From: Nemertoderma westbladi | Lineage: Eukaryota; Xenacoelomorpha; Nemertodermatida; Nemertodermatidae | Length of the DNA: 64,000 bases | NCBI GenBank assembly: GCA_032718475.1 | Contig: JAUCBJ010007513.1 | Location: forward strand, 1-64,000 | Direction of reading: 5' to 3' | Shown: one piece after another, positions 21,785 to 34,084 of the stretch | Layout of the letters: every line of letters starts with the position of its first letter | Position numbering within the stretch: position 1 is the first letter of the stretch | Program-made: the position numbers and the translations under genes | The notes under the pieces: model-generated | Told to the model about the DNA's origin: nothing | What the model saw: only the letters and a program-made list of their open reading frames with translations | Database searches by the model: none

Positions 21785-22424
21785 AAAATATAATCAATAA
21801 ATAGTATAAATGATGCCTGCGGATTACAGGGCCTTCAATAAATATTAAATATTATTACAAATACCCTAGTAAACTACAATGATAAGTGTTAATCGCACAT
21901 GAACTCTAATTAACAAGGTACAATACAATTACATAATTATACTAAATTTACGAATTAAAATGCTTCCCGATTGCCTAAATCGCAGCGGAAACAATCCCCT
22001 TGTCCGGATGGATCGGTGTGGTGGTCCTGGACCACTACTGGTTCCCAGAGGATGTTGCGTGGTCCGAAGCAAAGAGCTGCCAGAGGACGGTTGCATAAAA
22101 CAACCTTAGCTAAGCAACTTAAGTCCTAAATGCTGCCTTAAATATCGACATCTGTCCTTAACTAAGTGCCACTTTAGAAACTTAAGGTGATCCAAAATTT
22201 TTAGTCTAGCCATCTGGAATCCACTGTAGGGAGTGGTTCCTAAAAGAAGATGATCTTCAACAGGGGCATATGATGTACCCTAATGAAACCATATGACATA
22301 CCCTGATCAACGAAACCATGCATCAAAGGCTAATATGATAGATACAAATGGGATGACCTGGTATTGCCTTTGACCCTAATTCAAATAACAGGGGATTGAT
22401 GGCAGAGCAGTCAGACTAGACAAC
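21785..22424. other. Intron of the EF-hand gene, no recognised feature
   Basis: Non-coding DNA. A CTTAG/CTTAAG-rich patch at 22090-22200 resembles an old MITE, but I cannot define its ends. Confidence 0.4.
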
Positions 22425-22694
22425 TTGAAAACCACAACATTGAATTGTCATGGGTTTTCCTCAAACTCTGATTATGTTTATGAGCTATTAGCGGACTGTG
22501 AAATTCTAGGCTTGCAGGAGCACTAGCTAAAAATTGAAGCTACCAATATAATATATAATTTCAATGTTTGACTGTGTCTATGAGAAAAGTGATTTAATGT
22601 CAAATCCTAATCGGAAAAGAGGTGATGGAGGTGTTGTACTGCTGTTCCAGAAGGGAAAATTCCAGAATATTTCAACCATATCATCAAATGACAA
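22425..22694 (+). pseudogene. Non-LTR endonuclease N-terminal fragment
   Basis: The + frame reads TTTLNCHGFSSNSDYVYELL then EILGLQEH. This is the first block of an APE-type endonuclease (N-C-x-G...L-x-x-x-D/E-I-x-x-L-Q-E-H). A stop follows the catalytic-Glu block. After a frame change RGDGGVVLLFQKG matches the next block (GGVA-I-L). The foldback element at 22697 interrupts it, and possible continuation lies at 23677-23970 (YLWISRKVPVSLFQLQYSAP) without recognisable catalytic residues. The family differs from N1. Confidence 0.6.
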
Positions 22695-22696
22695 TA

Positions 22697-23674
22697 CACC
22701 ATGACCCGTAATATAGTGTCATTTTCTGATGACACGGACCCCCCCCCCCCCCCCCCCAAATTTTTCTACAAATCTTTATCATAATGTTTGAAATTTGAAA
22801 CACAACTAGTTCCACTCACCGTGGTTGTTACCATGAAGCCGGAATTTTCGATTTCGCCTTTAAGTTTTATTTATAAGCGTTTTAAAAAAGTGTCTTTTGC
22901 GAAATCGCACCCTCTGTATCATTGCCATTCTTCACTTTAGTCGTAATTTTTTCACATCAATAGAAAGCTTGCGTTGAAATGATTCCAAATATGTAGCAAT
23001 ATCTGAATTTCATTGAGAAACAGCTGAGAAATAGGCGTTCAAAGATTGCAAGAATTATTGTTCGCTGCAAGCCATTTATTCTATTTAATAAATACACAAA
23101 ATTCTAGAACGTGATATTTATTTTTGCAAGAATTATTGTTCGCTGCAAGCCATTTATTCTATTTAATAAATACACAAAATTCTAGAACGTGATATTTATT
23201 TTATGAGTTGGTAGGCAACAGCGGTATGCCTATATAATATCTATATTGCGTAGCTAATCATACATAAACAAATTGTTCCAGAATATTGTGTATTTATTAA
23301 ATAGAATAAATGGCATGCAGTGAACAATAATTCTTGCAATCTTTAAACGCCATTTCTCAGCTGTTTCTCAATGAAATTCAGATATTGCTACATATTTGGA
23401 ATCCTTGCTACGCAAGCTTTCTATTGATGTGAAAAAATTACGACTAAAGTGAAGAATGGCAATGATACAGAGGGTGCGATTTCGCAAAGACACTTTTTTA
23501 AAACGCTTATAAATAAAATTTAAAGGCGAAATCGAAAATTCCGGCTTCATGGTAACAACCACGGTGAGTGGAACTAGTTGTGTTTCAAATTTCAAACAAT
23601 ATGATAAAGGTTTGTAGAAAAATTTGGGGGGGTCCGTATCATCAGAAAATGACACTATATTACGGGTCATGGTG
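22697..23674. mobile_element. Foldback/MITE with ~450-bp inverted arms, TA target site
   Basis: The ends are CACCATGACCCG and its inverse CGGGTCATGGTG, flanked by TA on both sides (22695-22696 and 23675-23676), as for Tc1/mariner-type insertion. The arms match over almost the entire length and leave a centre of less than 100 bp near 23210-23270. The left arm has a C run of about 20 where the right has a G run of 7, and carries an internal 77-bp tandem duplication (23046-23200) missing on the right. No coding potential. It splits a non-LTR remnant. Confidence 0.88.
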
Positions 23675-24309
23675 TATAATTGGAATAAGAGCAACTATCT
23701 CTGGATATCAAGGAAAGTTCCTGTTTCTTTGTTCCAGCTTCAGTACTCTGCTCCTGATGTTTCTAAACAAGATTCAGACTATGAATCATTCTTGGGAAGA
23801 TTGTGTAAAGAAATTCTATCAGGGTTTCTTTCTTTTGATATGTTTGTATTTTCAAATGAAACAAATGGGTTTAATCAAACTATAACATATCAAGCTAATC
23901 ATGCAAACGCAAGCCGAAACAGAAATAACCAAAACAATAAATCCGATTTTGGCTTCCCAGGCTACTAATATGAGTGCAGGTGACTCAGCACTCCATTCTG
24001 TTCACTTTTCGCAGAGAAAGAAAGCAATTCATTAGGTAATCGAATGTTGATTTGGAGAATATTTAATGTTACAAACGGGGTATATTAGGTGTATTTTATT
24101 TGTACCCAAAACCACTACTTTGGACCTTGGGCTGACTGTAATCAGCGATATCACTGCTTGCTTGTGACACTTGCGACTATTGTGGAACTTGCGAACCCGC
24201 TATTTTCAAATAACCGCCTAGAGTAGATTCGATCAAATATTTCCTAAGTGTAAATAACTAAACTACTCACCACTATGCAGCATACGAACTTTTATTTACC
24301 CTAAATATA

Positions 24310-24805
24310 CCATGTCCTGGAATTATTCAGGTACCTGGACCCCCCCCCCCCCCAAATAATTCTACAAATCTTAATGAGATTGCATGAAATTTGAAACAGA
24401 GATAGTTTCACCTCCCTCCTCCTTGCTGGGTGAGCCAGAATTTTTATTTTTGTTTTCAATCTTTAGCTACAAGCGTTTGAAAAAGGTGTCTCCGGTCATA
24501 TTTCACCAGTTACACTGCAGTTATTCTTGACCAATAGAAACCAATAGGTAGGTACCAATAGAAAGCTGACGGTGAAAGGATTCCAGAAATGTAAAAAAGA
24601 TATGAATTTGGTTGAGAAATAGCCGAGATATGGGCATTCTAAAGTTGTATTTATTTGTTTCCCCTGCACACCATTTATTATATTTAATAAATACATCATA
24701 ATTCTGGAACATTTTGTTTATCCCCTACGTAGCTGGGCAACAATACAATGCTTCTTTAAACATAGTAGTATGTAGCTAGCTATTCATACATAAACAAAAT
24801 GTTCT
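24310..24805 (+). mobile_element. Half copy of a foldback-related repeat
   Basis: One arm of a diverged relative of the 22697-23674 element: ACCATGTCCTGG, a poly-C run at 24342-24353, then AATAATTCTACAAATCTT and TTTGAAAC. Further matches are CCAATAGAAAGCTGACGGTG (compare 22970-22985) and CATTTATTATATTTAATAAA followed by TACATCATAATTCTGGAAC. No second arm is present. Confidence 0.7.
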
Positions 24806-26139
24806 CCCCATGTGACGACCTCAGGTCTCATATTGGTGACACTATAACCACTATTCCTGGGAAAGCATTAGTCTCGCTAATGGTTCTTGCTCAAGACAGT
24901 ATTGATACATTCAACTTGCAATGAGCTCCAGAATATAATAATGACCAATGCGAAATCGACTCCCTCTACTCAGAAGCCATGTAAATAGACAAAAAAATCT
25001 ATGGATTATAGTCGAGTAGACGCTTGGTACATTTTACTGACGAACCGTTCTCCAGCGTATGACTCCAATTTTATTTGCTCATTATGTTGTTCCACAATCC
25101 ACATTATAATAATAAATTTTCGCTATAAAGACTTTGGGAAAAGTTGAGCAATTTTTTTATTGCCGTTTCCTTTGAGGGTAAAATCATAACAAAATTACCA
25201 AAAAAATTTTAATCTATGTAGAGAATGTGTTAGCAACTACATTAAACATTCTAGAATATTATGTTATTATGATTCAAAACATTGCAGTAATAAGTTACAC
25301 TTAGGCAATGAAAATTTATTATGATTCAAAACATTGCAGTAATAAGTTACCATTAGGCAATGAAAATTTATTATGATTCAAAACAATGCAGTAATAAGTA
25401 ATAAGAGTTGGAGGCGACGAGTGCTTTGACTAAAATAATTAAAAAATATTGTGATTAATAGTGAAATTTAGTTTTGAGAAAGATTGCCTAAAAATCCAAA
25501 AAATCCAAAAGTTGGAAACGCTAGAAAAATGCAGCGATAGCAATATGAGAAAGGACTTTTGCCATTTGCGAAACAAGATTGCCACAATACGAAGAATTAG
25601 CTGGAAATTTGAAGATTCCGTTGGATTTGGGAGATGGTGAGCTTGATGACCTAACTATTTTGGAAAACCCGATTTTACAGGTAATATACTTAATGTACAC
25701 CACCATTTAATATGTAGAATATTGTATAATACTTATATTTAAAAAGATTTGTATTTTCGCTTTACAATTGTTGTTGGAAAATAATTTAAAAACGTCTCCA
25801 TCAAATCTAATCTAGCCACGGCCCTATCAAGCATTATTGATTATTTTATACTACTTTTTATGTAGCTATTTTTAATTTTTGATACTTATAAATGTTCTGG
25901 AACATATTGCCGTTACCCAACATGTATACAATATTTTTGTATTTTTTTAAATGTTTCAGATTTTATTTATTTATTTTAAAATATGGCAGATTTTTTTTGT
26001 TATGATGGAAATATTTTTTCAACTTTATTTGTTTATAACATAGGCCTATTTAAAAAAAATGTGAATAAAACGCAACATAAAAAGAGCAACATTCTCTATG
26101 TGAGGCCTAATCCTATATAGAATCATTTTAGTGTATATG
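24806..26139. other. Intron sequence with a short tandem repeat
   Basis: AT-rich intron DNA. At 25258-25400 a unit of about 57 bp (TTATGATTCAAAACATTGCA onward) is repeated 2.5 times. A 40-codon + frame at 25563-25680 (ICETRLPQYEELAGN...LDDLTILENPILQ) ends at CAG|GTAATA and could be an exon of an unknown gene, but nothing supports it beyond that. Confidence 0.4.
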
Positions 26140-27190
26140 TTGGCAGCTACAACAAGCAGACAGATCCCACGATTTTGTTGGTATACCGAGGTCTCCTTTC
26201 TTAGGGAGATGCTTTAGTTGACCTTTAGTCCAAATTGGTGGTGGCTTTTCCCCTTTTAACATCCGGTTGCAAACATCCAAAAACGGTCTGTTTAGCACTC
26301 ATGTTTTCCATACCTCTTCAGGGATTTCACCTAATCCACTCGCTTTATAATTGGACATGCTTTTAATACTTCTTAGGAGTTCGGCAGGTGCCAAGTTGTT
26401 TAGCTTTCTCAACCTTGTTGATGTTTTCGGCTGTTGGTTGTTCAGTTTTTACTTTGGAGTAGGAGTATCTTAACATCTTCTCTGTTGCGATTTTGAACTT
26501 CTACTGTGTAAGCTTCCATTAATGCATTATCAGTTCTAAATTTCTCCCAGTCATAGTTGATTCGCTTGCTTGTCCTGAGTTTTCTGGCACTCAAACTGAG
26601 TCTGATCTCTGCAGTCTGGTCTGGTCCGAACCAATTAGGTTGAACGAGTTGTACTGTATGCCTCGCAGTTAAATGTCCATCCTTACTCTATTCGAATGTG
26701 GTGTTTGTAGGTATCAACGACTTTATAAGCCCTTTCAAATCTTCTAGTCCTTGACTGCTTGTTCTGTCTCTGATGCATTGGCTGGATTGTAGCAACACAT
26801 TGCTGTTGTTTTGTGATTCCCACCAAAAATGTTGTAATTATATTAGTTTATGATCCTGGAATTTTTCTATTCGATAGGGTTTAGTGTCAGAAGTGCAAAT
26901 GGACTTAGGAGAATTCATACTCCACCAATTGAAACATTGACCGAATTGCTTTCTGCTGAACTTGCAGACTGGAAGTGGATGGACGTTATAAACGTCCATT
27001 TCAAATGTCATTCATTATACTTGATGGCAATGTCTCATGACTAATCTGATATTCTTGAATACAAATTATGTCGATGTAATATTCCATTGCCAGAGCTGCA
27101 ATAATGTTTGCTAAGCAGTTTTAGAGTGCGCGCGTTCATTGTAGTATTTAGTGTCTTTCTAAGTTCCAACAGGTTGGTTCTCATTCTGCT
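26140..27190 (-). pseudogene. Decayed RTE-like non-LTR retrotransposon fragment
   Basis: Read on the minus strand, short pieces in shifting frames follow the order of an APE/RT non-LTR protein. First comes NARTLKT (endonuclease start). Next are IRLSLSARKLRTSKRINYDW and EKFRTDNALMEAYTVEVQNR, the linker before the reverse transcriptase. Last are NYKASGLGEIPEEVW and ICNRMLKGEKPP-like residues with LPKKGDLG, the start of the reverse transcriptase. Many stops interrupt it. It is an old fragment inside the EF-hand gene intron, on the same strand as the gene. The family resembles RTE-like elements but differs in sequence from N1. Confidence 0.7.
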
Positions 27191-27192
27191 CG

Positions 27193-27312
27193 ACCTTATT
27201 TCATTCACTGGGGTCGATAAAATGAGTACCTGTTGAATTACTGGGAACAAATCTTGGGATACGAGTAGCACCAGTCATTCCTTCGGGTAGCAGCTACTGA
27301 AGAGGGAGACAG
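27193..27312 (+). mobile_element. SINE fragment sharing the GATAAAATGAGTACC core
   Basis: CACTGGGGTCGATAAAATGA then GTACCTG, TTACTGGGAACAA and GGGTAGCAGCTACTGAAGAG match the body of the SINE at 9300-9420 (read on the other strand). The tRNA-like head is absent, so it is 5'-truncated. Confidence 0.75.
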
Positions 27313-30106
27313 AAGCATGTTACAGTGGCACGTTATTCTAACCAAAATAATAAACGAAAGTCAATAGAACAGGATACAGTTTTATTTTTGGGAGTAACCA
27401 GCTGTTATTTGCGTCGATTTTTCCCTGGAGAGGGATGAATTTTGATTGCGACTAAAGGCCCTCCCTATCTTCGAAGAGATGCCTTCAGTCCGACTGTTTG
27501 ATTGGCTTTTTTTACTATTGTATAATGCAGATATTGATATATTATTCGAATTCCTAGAACTTTTAATTCCTGCAAAGCTAACCGAGCATTGCGAATTATC
27601 TTGCACAAAATATAATGAAAGTATTATTTATTTCAGATGTGAAATTTAGAATTAAAGGAAACTGCAGCAGTCAAGAATGAATATAAGAAGAGGGGGCTCG
27701 CAAGTATTATTCTGGAGAGCGGCTGTAGATAATATGCAGCCGTCAGCCGCCACTATAAACCTACAAATAGCCTAAAAACTTTGGTTGGATGTGGGAGCAA
27801 TTTGTAAATTGGGCTTTCAATTTTTATTGCAAGTGTGCGAACAAGGACTGCGATAACGTGTTAATAAATATAGTATCAAACATTCAACTAAAAGTAATTA
27901 CTGCAAATGCAGAAGTTGTTTCATCGACATCCCTTCACCTTTCATTTCAAGGTCCACTGGTAATACCGGATATCACCTTACAGAAACAACATCTCAGTTT
28001 GGGTAACCACTGCTACTTCGAAAAGGATAAACCTGCGCCACTCTGTCCATAAATGCGTCGGCCTTTAAAGTCGACATTCGAATTAACATACTTCCGCCAG
28101 TTCTTGATAATACATGTCTAGCGAGAGTTAGCGAGCTGACAGCATGTACTGTATTCCTGAGAGAGGTATGTCTGTGCATTACGTGGCCATAGTGATGAGT
28201 TCCAAATTGCACAAGACAATTGAGTTCCATATCAAGATGAGTTCCAAATTGCACATGTATTACAAGTTCACTGCCTGTAACAGTGTTTTCCATAACACTG
28301 CAATGTTACAAAATTTGTAACTCATAACTGCAAACATAATCCTTATTCCTTACATTTTTATTTTCTCAGCTTGGTTTCTTCTTATTTATGATTGACCATT
28401 GTCTAAATAGATAAATTAAGTGTTAATTGTTAATTCATTATTGTTGCTATGTAAAACATATGTCGTTAAGATAAATAGTGTTCTAGAAAAAATTGCTCAA
28501 TGCGGACTATGTGAAATATAACATAATTTCAAATGGTTTATACAAGTTAACACTTTCAGCAAAAAAAAACTGCAGTCATACCCAATTTGAACGGTGGTCG
28601 GTACTGTCTACTTGACTATTATATCTGACAAACTCTCTGAAAGATGTAAAGTAAACTAGACAAGTTTACATTCTCTGGAAACGGGATGGTAAATCTAAAG
28701 CTCATAAGCCTATAAGAAGTCAAAGAAAAATAGTCGCCAGGATTTGGTTAAATAAAGAAAATGTCAACAAGACTGTCAATGAGTCTGTCAAGATTATGCC
28801 CGGAAATCCAAAATGGATTTGGAATGGCCTTAATGTAGGGGAGTCTGTTCAACCGCCCCCCAAAGTGAAAGATTGCATACGAGATCTTCGCAAAGATCTT
28901 TGAGTCCGTAATATTACTTCAATTTGTCCATGGCATCCTATAATTTCCACCCGATGCAGACCGCTTATCAGCAGAAAGTAGGTGCAGACATCATAGGAGT
29001 TCCTGGAAGCTCAAAGGAAGAGAGGACAAACTGTATTGATTTGTCAACTGGATATAACAGCCATTTTCGACAATGTCAAATACAACATTACGTTTCATAA
29101 ATTCAAAGAGGTTCTTATCCCTCATATCCTCATATCTGTCTTGCCTCTCTGCATTATTATATATATTATATCCTAATATATGAGGTATCTTATTTAGTTT
29201 TGGGTTATCAAACTTTGTATTGACGATGCATTTTGTACTGTACATGACATGGGGTGGGTATGCATTATTACGTAGAGTGTGTGTGCTCCATAGGTTGGTT
29301 TCTTGGGTTGTTGGTTGGGTCACATGGGTCAGAAGCCTTTCCTCTGCACTTCTTAGCCTCGATGTGGAGTAAGGAGAGTGGAGGAATTACGTTTTCCATA
29401 AAGCAGGGAACCTTGCGAATGATCCAGCCTTCATAACACGCTACAGTGATTCCGGAGTGGTCGGTCCCCTGGTTCCTGGTCTTCAAAGTACCCCCTGTCT
29501 GATGATGATGCTACAATGGCACATTACATGAAACAGCGGGATTTAATTGCTGTGCTGTTTGATATGGTACTGTATACTGAAGAGAGAGTCATACCTCGTC
29601 AGGTTTCATGCACGCACAATGAATGCTTCGCCCTTTCGTGGCATGGCACCCTCAACAAGCTGACGTCTTGAGATGTAGAGACATCTCAACCATGTTATAG
29701 TATGCCAGCAGAAACTTGCAAAGAGTTATGTGTCCTGTGTAAGAGTAGGGGTTCAAATAATTCTAAAACTATATACCATAGAATATTATTACCATATATA
29801 CTACTGTATAATGTCGGTTAGCTATTTATAAAAGAAGAAGTACCTATAGAGGATAGTGCGAGAAATTCTGATTTAGTTTACATTGGTGTCAGCGATACAT
29901 CCTGGGATGGTGTCGAGCACTGGGCGATTACAGGGCGATCTGGAGCCACGGCTGCACTACAGCGAGGTCCGCAGCTTAACTTCCTTCTCACCCCGTGGAC
30001 ACACCATCTGCATGATTTCTCACGGAAGCTGAACGCACGCTGTTACATAATATTTCCCAACAAATACAGTAGTAAATAATTGAAAATATAATTTGTTGCC
30101 ATTTAC
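27313..30106. other. Intron of the EF-hand gene without recognised genes
   Basis: A partial 84-bp-minisatellite relative lies at 27325-27365. The longest frame, minus 29323-28991 (about 110 codons, YPPHVMYSTKC...NTKFDNPKLNKIP), is long for such AT-rich DNA but shows no domain I recognise. Frames at 27446-27649 and 27789-28052 are likewise unassigned. None has convincing splice sites. Confidence 0.4.
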
Positions 30107-30306
30107 CTGAATCTACGCTGACACTCCTCAACTGTTGCTGATGGATTCACTGATCTCACTAAATCTGTTACTAAACTCTCCAGTTCGTTGACATCTATGA
30201 AGCCGCTGAAATCAGCATCATAGAATTTCCAAACTTTAACGAATTCGTGGCTAGTGAGGCGATACCAGTTTCGGAACTCAGCAAGCATATTATTCCGAGT
30301 CTCCAT
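30107..30306 (-). CDS. Calbindin/secretagogin-like EF-hand protein, upstream exon
   Basis: Read on the minus strand, ATG at 30306 opens 66 codons plus two bases, ending at the donor TTCAG|GTAAAT. FVKVWKFYDADFSGFIDVNE is the third EF-hand of the calbindin family (compare F-M-x-x-W-R-K-Y-D-x-D-x-S-G-F-I). All loop positions are canonical (D30, D32, S34, G35, D38, E41). Splicing to 21781 gives a 183-residue product with four EF-hands. Family members have six, so the ATG may only be an internal Met. A candidate acceptor TTTTTAG lies 35 bases upstream in an open frame, and the first two EF-hands would be on exons beyond 34 kb or outside the window; none is seen up to 34 kb. Confidence 0.88.
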
Positions 30307-31327
30307 TGTCAGATGGGTGCAATATTTTTTAAATAAAGATTCTAAAAATTTAATATCATCAGAACAATGAAGAATATAAAATACTGAAGTAGTGTTAGCA
30401 GATTTAATATATAAGCTTATTCACAAGAATATGCAGGTGTTACCAGTAACAGTTAAAATATCGTTACAATAGATAAAACGTTCTCTTTGTGAGACCATTA
30501 CAAGTTTTCTTAACTTGGTTGTCACGGTGTTTGGTAGAATAACTGGACCCAGTTATGGAGTATAAGTTAGGTAACTTGTATTCCCATCACTCCTCCCATG
30601 CCGAAATTGTGCAGTACGTACTGTGATAGCTAGAAATTTTTTTATCATTTAACGATATTCTAATATAACATCTTATTTAACTGTCTTTGGGTAAAAAATG
30701 TACCGGTACCATAAGTATTTATGCAATTAAACAAAAATCTGAACTGAACGAATGCAAATACATGTTCCATGCCACTATTATAACCTGATATAAGGAACAA
30801 TATTCGGAAGAGACAATAGGGGACATCTGGCATAAAAGGGCAAACCTGTACTTCACATACAAGTTTACATTATAAATTATATATAATATAATTGGTTACA
30901 AAATTCATGAAACATAAATACACATGGCGTACATACTGTAATTGCCACTCTACACTAGTTCCAATGCCAATATTCTCTAAACAAACTATACTTTCTTCTA
31001 AACATAACTTACATTACAGTAGGACCAATAGGCTGTACTTCCTACACAGACCTCATCGTCTCAACAACATATGGCCATCGACTCATCAAGCTTATGATCA
31101 AGTCATTCGAGAGATCCAACATCATGTGGGATAAAACATGTACTAAAGTACTTGATCAAAATCTCTACAGAAATGCATCCACATCGGCAGTGAATCCTGG
31201 ATTGAGTTGCATCCATAATAGTGAAAAATATAGGACCTTGATATATTCGCCGAGGGGATACAGACCACTATTGTACATGTACAGTCTATAAAACAAATTA
31301 CTATTTAGTAAAGCGGGTTAATTGCAC
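30307..31327. other. Non-coding stretch upstream of the EF-hand exon
   Basis: AT-rich. Short frames around 31060-31290 look slightly protein-like on the minus strand, but I cannot assign them. A GTACCGGTACC palindrome is at about 30699. Confidence 0.35.
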
Positions 31328-32310
31328 ACAGACTATTCCTAAATGTATCCCTTCTCACTATCAAACACTTCGTGGAAGATGACCCCAATCTAATCGGTGA
31401 TATACTTTTACACCTCATGAACTGTGTGTTTTTCACATGTAAAACTACTCCCACCCTATTCAGCCACTCAGTAATTAGTAATACGTATAAGGGTAAATTT
31501 CATAACATTATGGTCCCTACTTCTTACAGACCCATTGAATCGAGCCGCGTCCTTGGGCAGTAGTTTGAATAGTGACTGTTTGAGGCATACCGCAGCGGAC
31601 TACCCACCCATATCCTATACAAATGTCATATAAGAAGAAAATAGGGACTGTCATGGATGTAAACACATTCTTTGACGTCAATGAATGCTGCACACACATC
31701 ATCCCAATCTTTAATTGTCAATTTGATATTGAATCAACCTTCGACGATGTAATACTAGCCAAGAGGTAACTCATGCATCATAGGCATAGCTACCCTTGTG
31801 TAGTATTTATTACATATCCAGTGAAATTTTCATTCACACAAAGACCGAGACATCTGGCTGTTGTCTTCATTGATTTATTTAAGACTTCGATTCAGTCTCT
31901 CATCACGTATGTTCAACAAGCTTGCAGCAGATGGGATTCCTGAGAAATTATTGCTGAAATTGGATCAATATACAATGGTTCTACAACATTTATGTCTAAC
32001 ACTGATGGTGACACAGACCCACTTGAAGTTCTTTGGGGAGTCTTTCAGGGAGACAGACTTCCACCATTATTGACTCTAATTATGGTTAATTATGTTCTAG
32101 TAATTTCTAGACCATGTTATTAAGATGAGGTGATTGTAACACCCCCTACAGACTCCAGAAGAAGAGGTATTTCAGCCAAGCACCTTACTGGTCTAGACTT
32201 GGCTGATGAGGTAGAAGTACTGGAGGGAGCCTCACTGCTCCTAGTGCTGGTCTTGCTGTTAACTCCAAAAGACCAAAATTTTGCCTGTTAACATTCTGGC
32301 AGTCCTAATA
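31328..32310 (+). pseudogene. Old non-LTR copy (N1-related, family N2), uninterrupted
   Basis: The part from 31850 on is a diverged relative of the N1 reverse transcriptase: a fragment of VVFIDLF and the palm start, GIPEKLL, then LEVLWGVFQGDRLPPLL, then a degraded active-site block (LDLADEVEVL in place of FADD). The part from 31328 to 31850 recurs at 52680-55930 but has no recognised coding. Its second copy is interrupted by a TA MITE and a hAT-type element, so this copy shows both empty target sites (at 31400 and 31456). Confidence 0.8.
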
Positions 32311-34084
32311 GTCTACCTGCCAACTCCCGAAAATTAAGTTTAGATAGCATTTTTTGTTAATGGTTGGCATCCACCTGATTTTTGTACTTCAAGACATGGC
32401 GAATCCAGCTAGGCCAGATGCCACCTCTGCATTTTTGATTTAATGCCTTTTTTTGGGCTTCAAAGTTTTTAGCTCAAAAATGTTTTTTTCAATTTTAGTA
32501 TACATGTTCATGGTGAATGCTAGTGAATCTCGTCTCATCACCAGTGTATAAATCTAAAGTTAATAAAAATGCATCAATGTTGTCCTGAAACTGTTATAAA
32601 CACTTTGGTAAAGAAGAAAATTTCCGAAATTCCCTTGCAGTCCGCCAACCCGGCCCTAGTAACCGCCTTTGAAGCGAAGAGACGGGACCTAAAATACGAA
32701 GTCCTGCAATATCCTACTATAGAGTCTGTGAATCAGAAAGCATAAGTCCAACCTTCTCACCAAAACAGTAAACTCTAAGTAAGCAAATCTATTGCAGTAT
32801 CGGTCTCTCATAACCGGTGAGGCAGAAGACAGTCTACGAACGGACAAACTTCGATAAAACAAAATCCCGCGCAGCGAATCCTAAAATCAGGCTGACTCAC
32901 TGACGGACTAAGGGTGCTCGTATACTTTGCCGTGGTGTGATTTATATGGTGTGGGTGAGAGTGCAAACTGCGGTCTGGACAAAATTATTTTATATATTTT
33001 GAGGTGCAAATAATTCCTAACGCGCGTGTGTGTATTGATTCGGGGTCAAATTTATTTTGTAATCCTTCACATAATATCATTTACTGGGTCCGGTGTTCAT
33101 TTTACAAATATTCTAATTTTGTAGTTTGTAGGTCTAATACTCACGAATGATAAGGCTCCTTCCCCTTTGTGTATTTCCAGGACTCAAATTCAGGCATAAG
33201 GTTAATACTACGCCCAGAATTCGGCAATTTTAATTTACCAGGTCCCTAATACTAAGAAGAAATGTGTTAGTTTACTACAATAAGCGTACAGTTACAAAAT
33301 AGCTAGCCTGGTTCCTATCTAGAATTTTGGTTACCTAGACGAGCTTGGTAACTTCCTATCAGGATGTCGGCGGGGACACGGTAGGTGTTAGTATCCCTAA
33401 TAGCCTTAATTTATGTGCGCCTAGCAGTAAACTGCCCTACCGCCTGAACGGTATAATCTTAATTCAGGGAAAAGCACAGTGACCCTCTCCTGGCCTACAA
33501 ACTCCAACGCAAACGATAAACACCGTTGTACTACTGACAAGCCACCAGCGCACCTATACCTGGCAAATGAGTTAGGCGTACAGTTTGCTGCACCCTACCA
33601 ATGTGCAGTGCATGCCTAGTAATGGTGTGCCTGTGTCTTATCTGAGTACTGGTATCTCTCCTCTCCTCCCCCGTAGGAATGTGAAGGGTTGCCGCGGGTT
33701 TTCCTGAATCAAAATAATACAGTTCCTAAATTTAAATTTTTGGCGCACAGCGTGCCACTACTTCTACCTTCGATCTCAGGTCTTATACTTAGGTAGCAAG
33801 GCATCGAACGCTGTCTAACCTTTCAGGCGATGGGCGAAGAACTATGAATCGGTATTGTGGGTGGTCTCCTGTTTACATTTCGCCGATGTTCCCGTTCATT
33901 GCTGCGGTCCGCCGCCTAGCCTGCCATCTGTTCCTCAGTTAGGTTCACAGTGGTGAAACATGTTTAAAAAGGGCAGATATGGCAATAATTCTGACTTTAT
34001 TACAGATAACCAACAAATTATACTAATATAAACAATACACGTAATAAGATAAGAATAAGGTAGATAAGATGAGATGAGAGAGGA
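32311..34084. other. Unassigned sequence left of the BEL/Pao 3' LTR
   Basis: More GC-balanced than its surroundings from 32640 to 34000 and without long frames. It is not similar to other parts of the window. It could be part of another LTR or leader, but the ends cannot be defined. Confidence 0.35.

Noticed and set aside
25563-25680. Exon ending at CAG|GTAATA
   Set aside because: A 40-codon frame with a donor-like end is expected by chance; no acceptor in phase and no known domain.
28991-29323. IL-17-like cytokine (YPPHVMYSTKC block)
   Set aside because: Only a short resemblance to the conserved Y-P-x-x-I-x-x-A-x-C strand; the remaining cysteines of the fold are missing.
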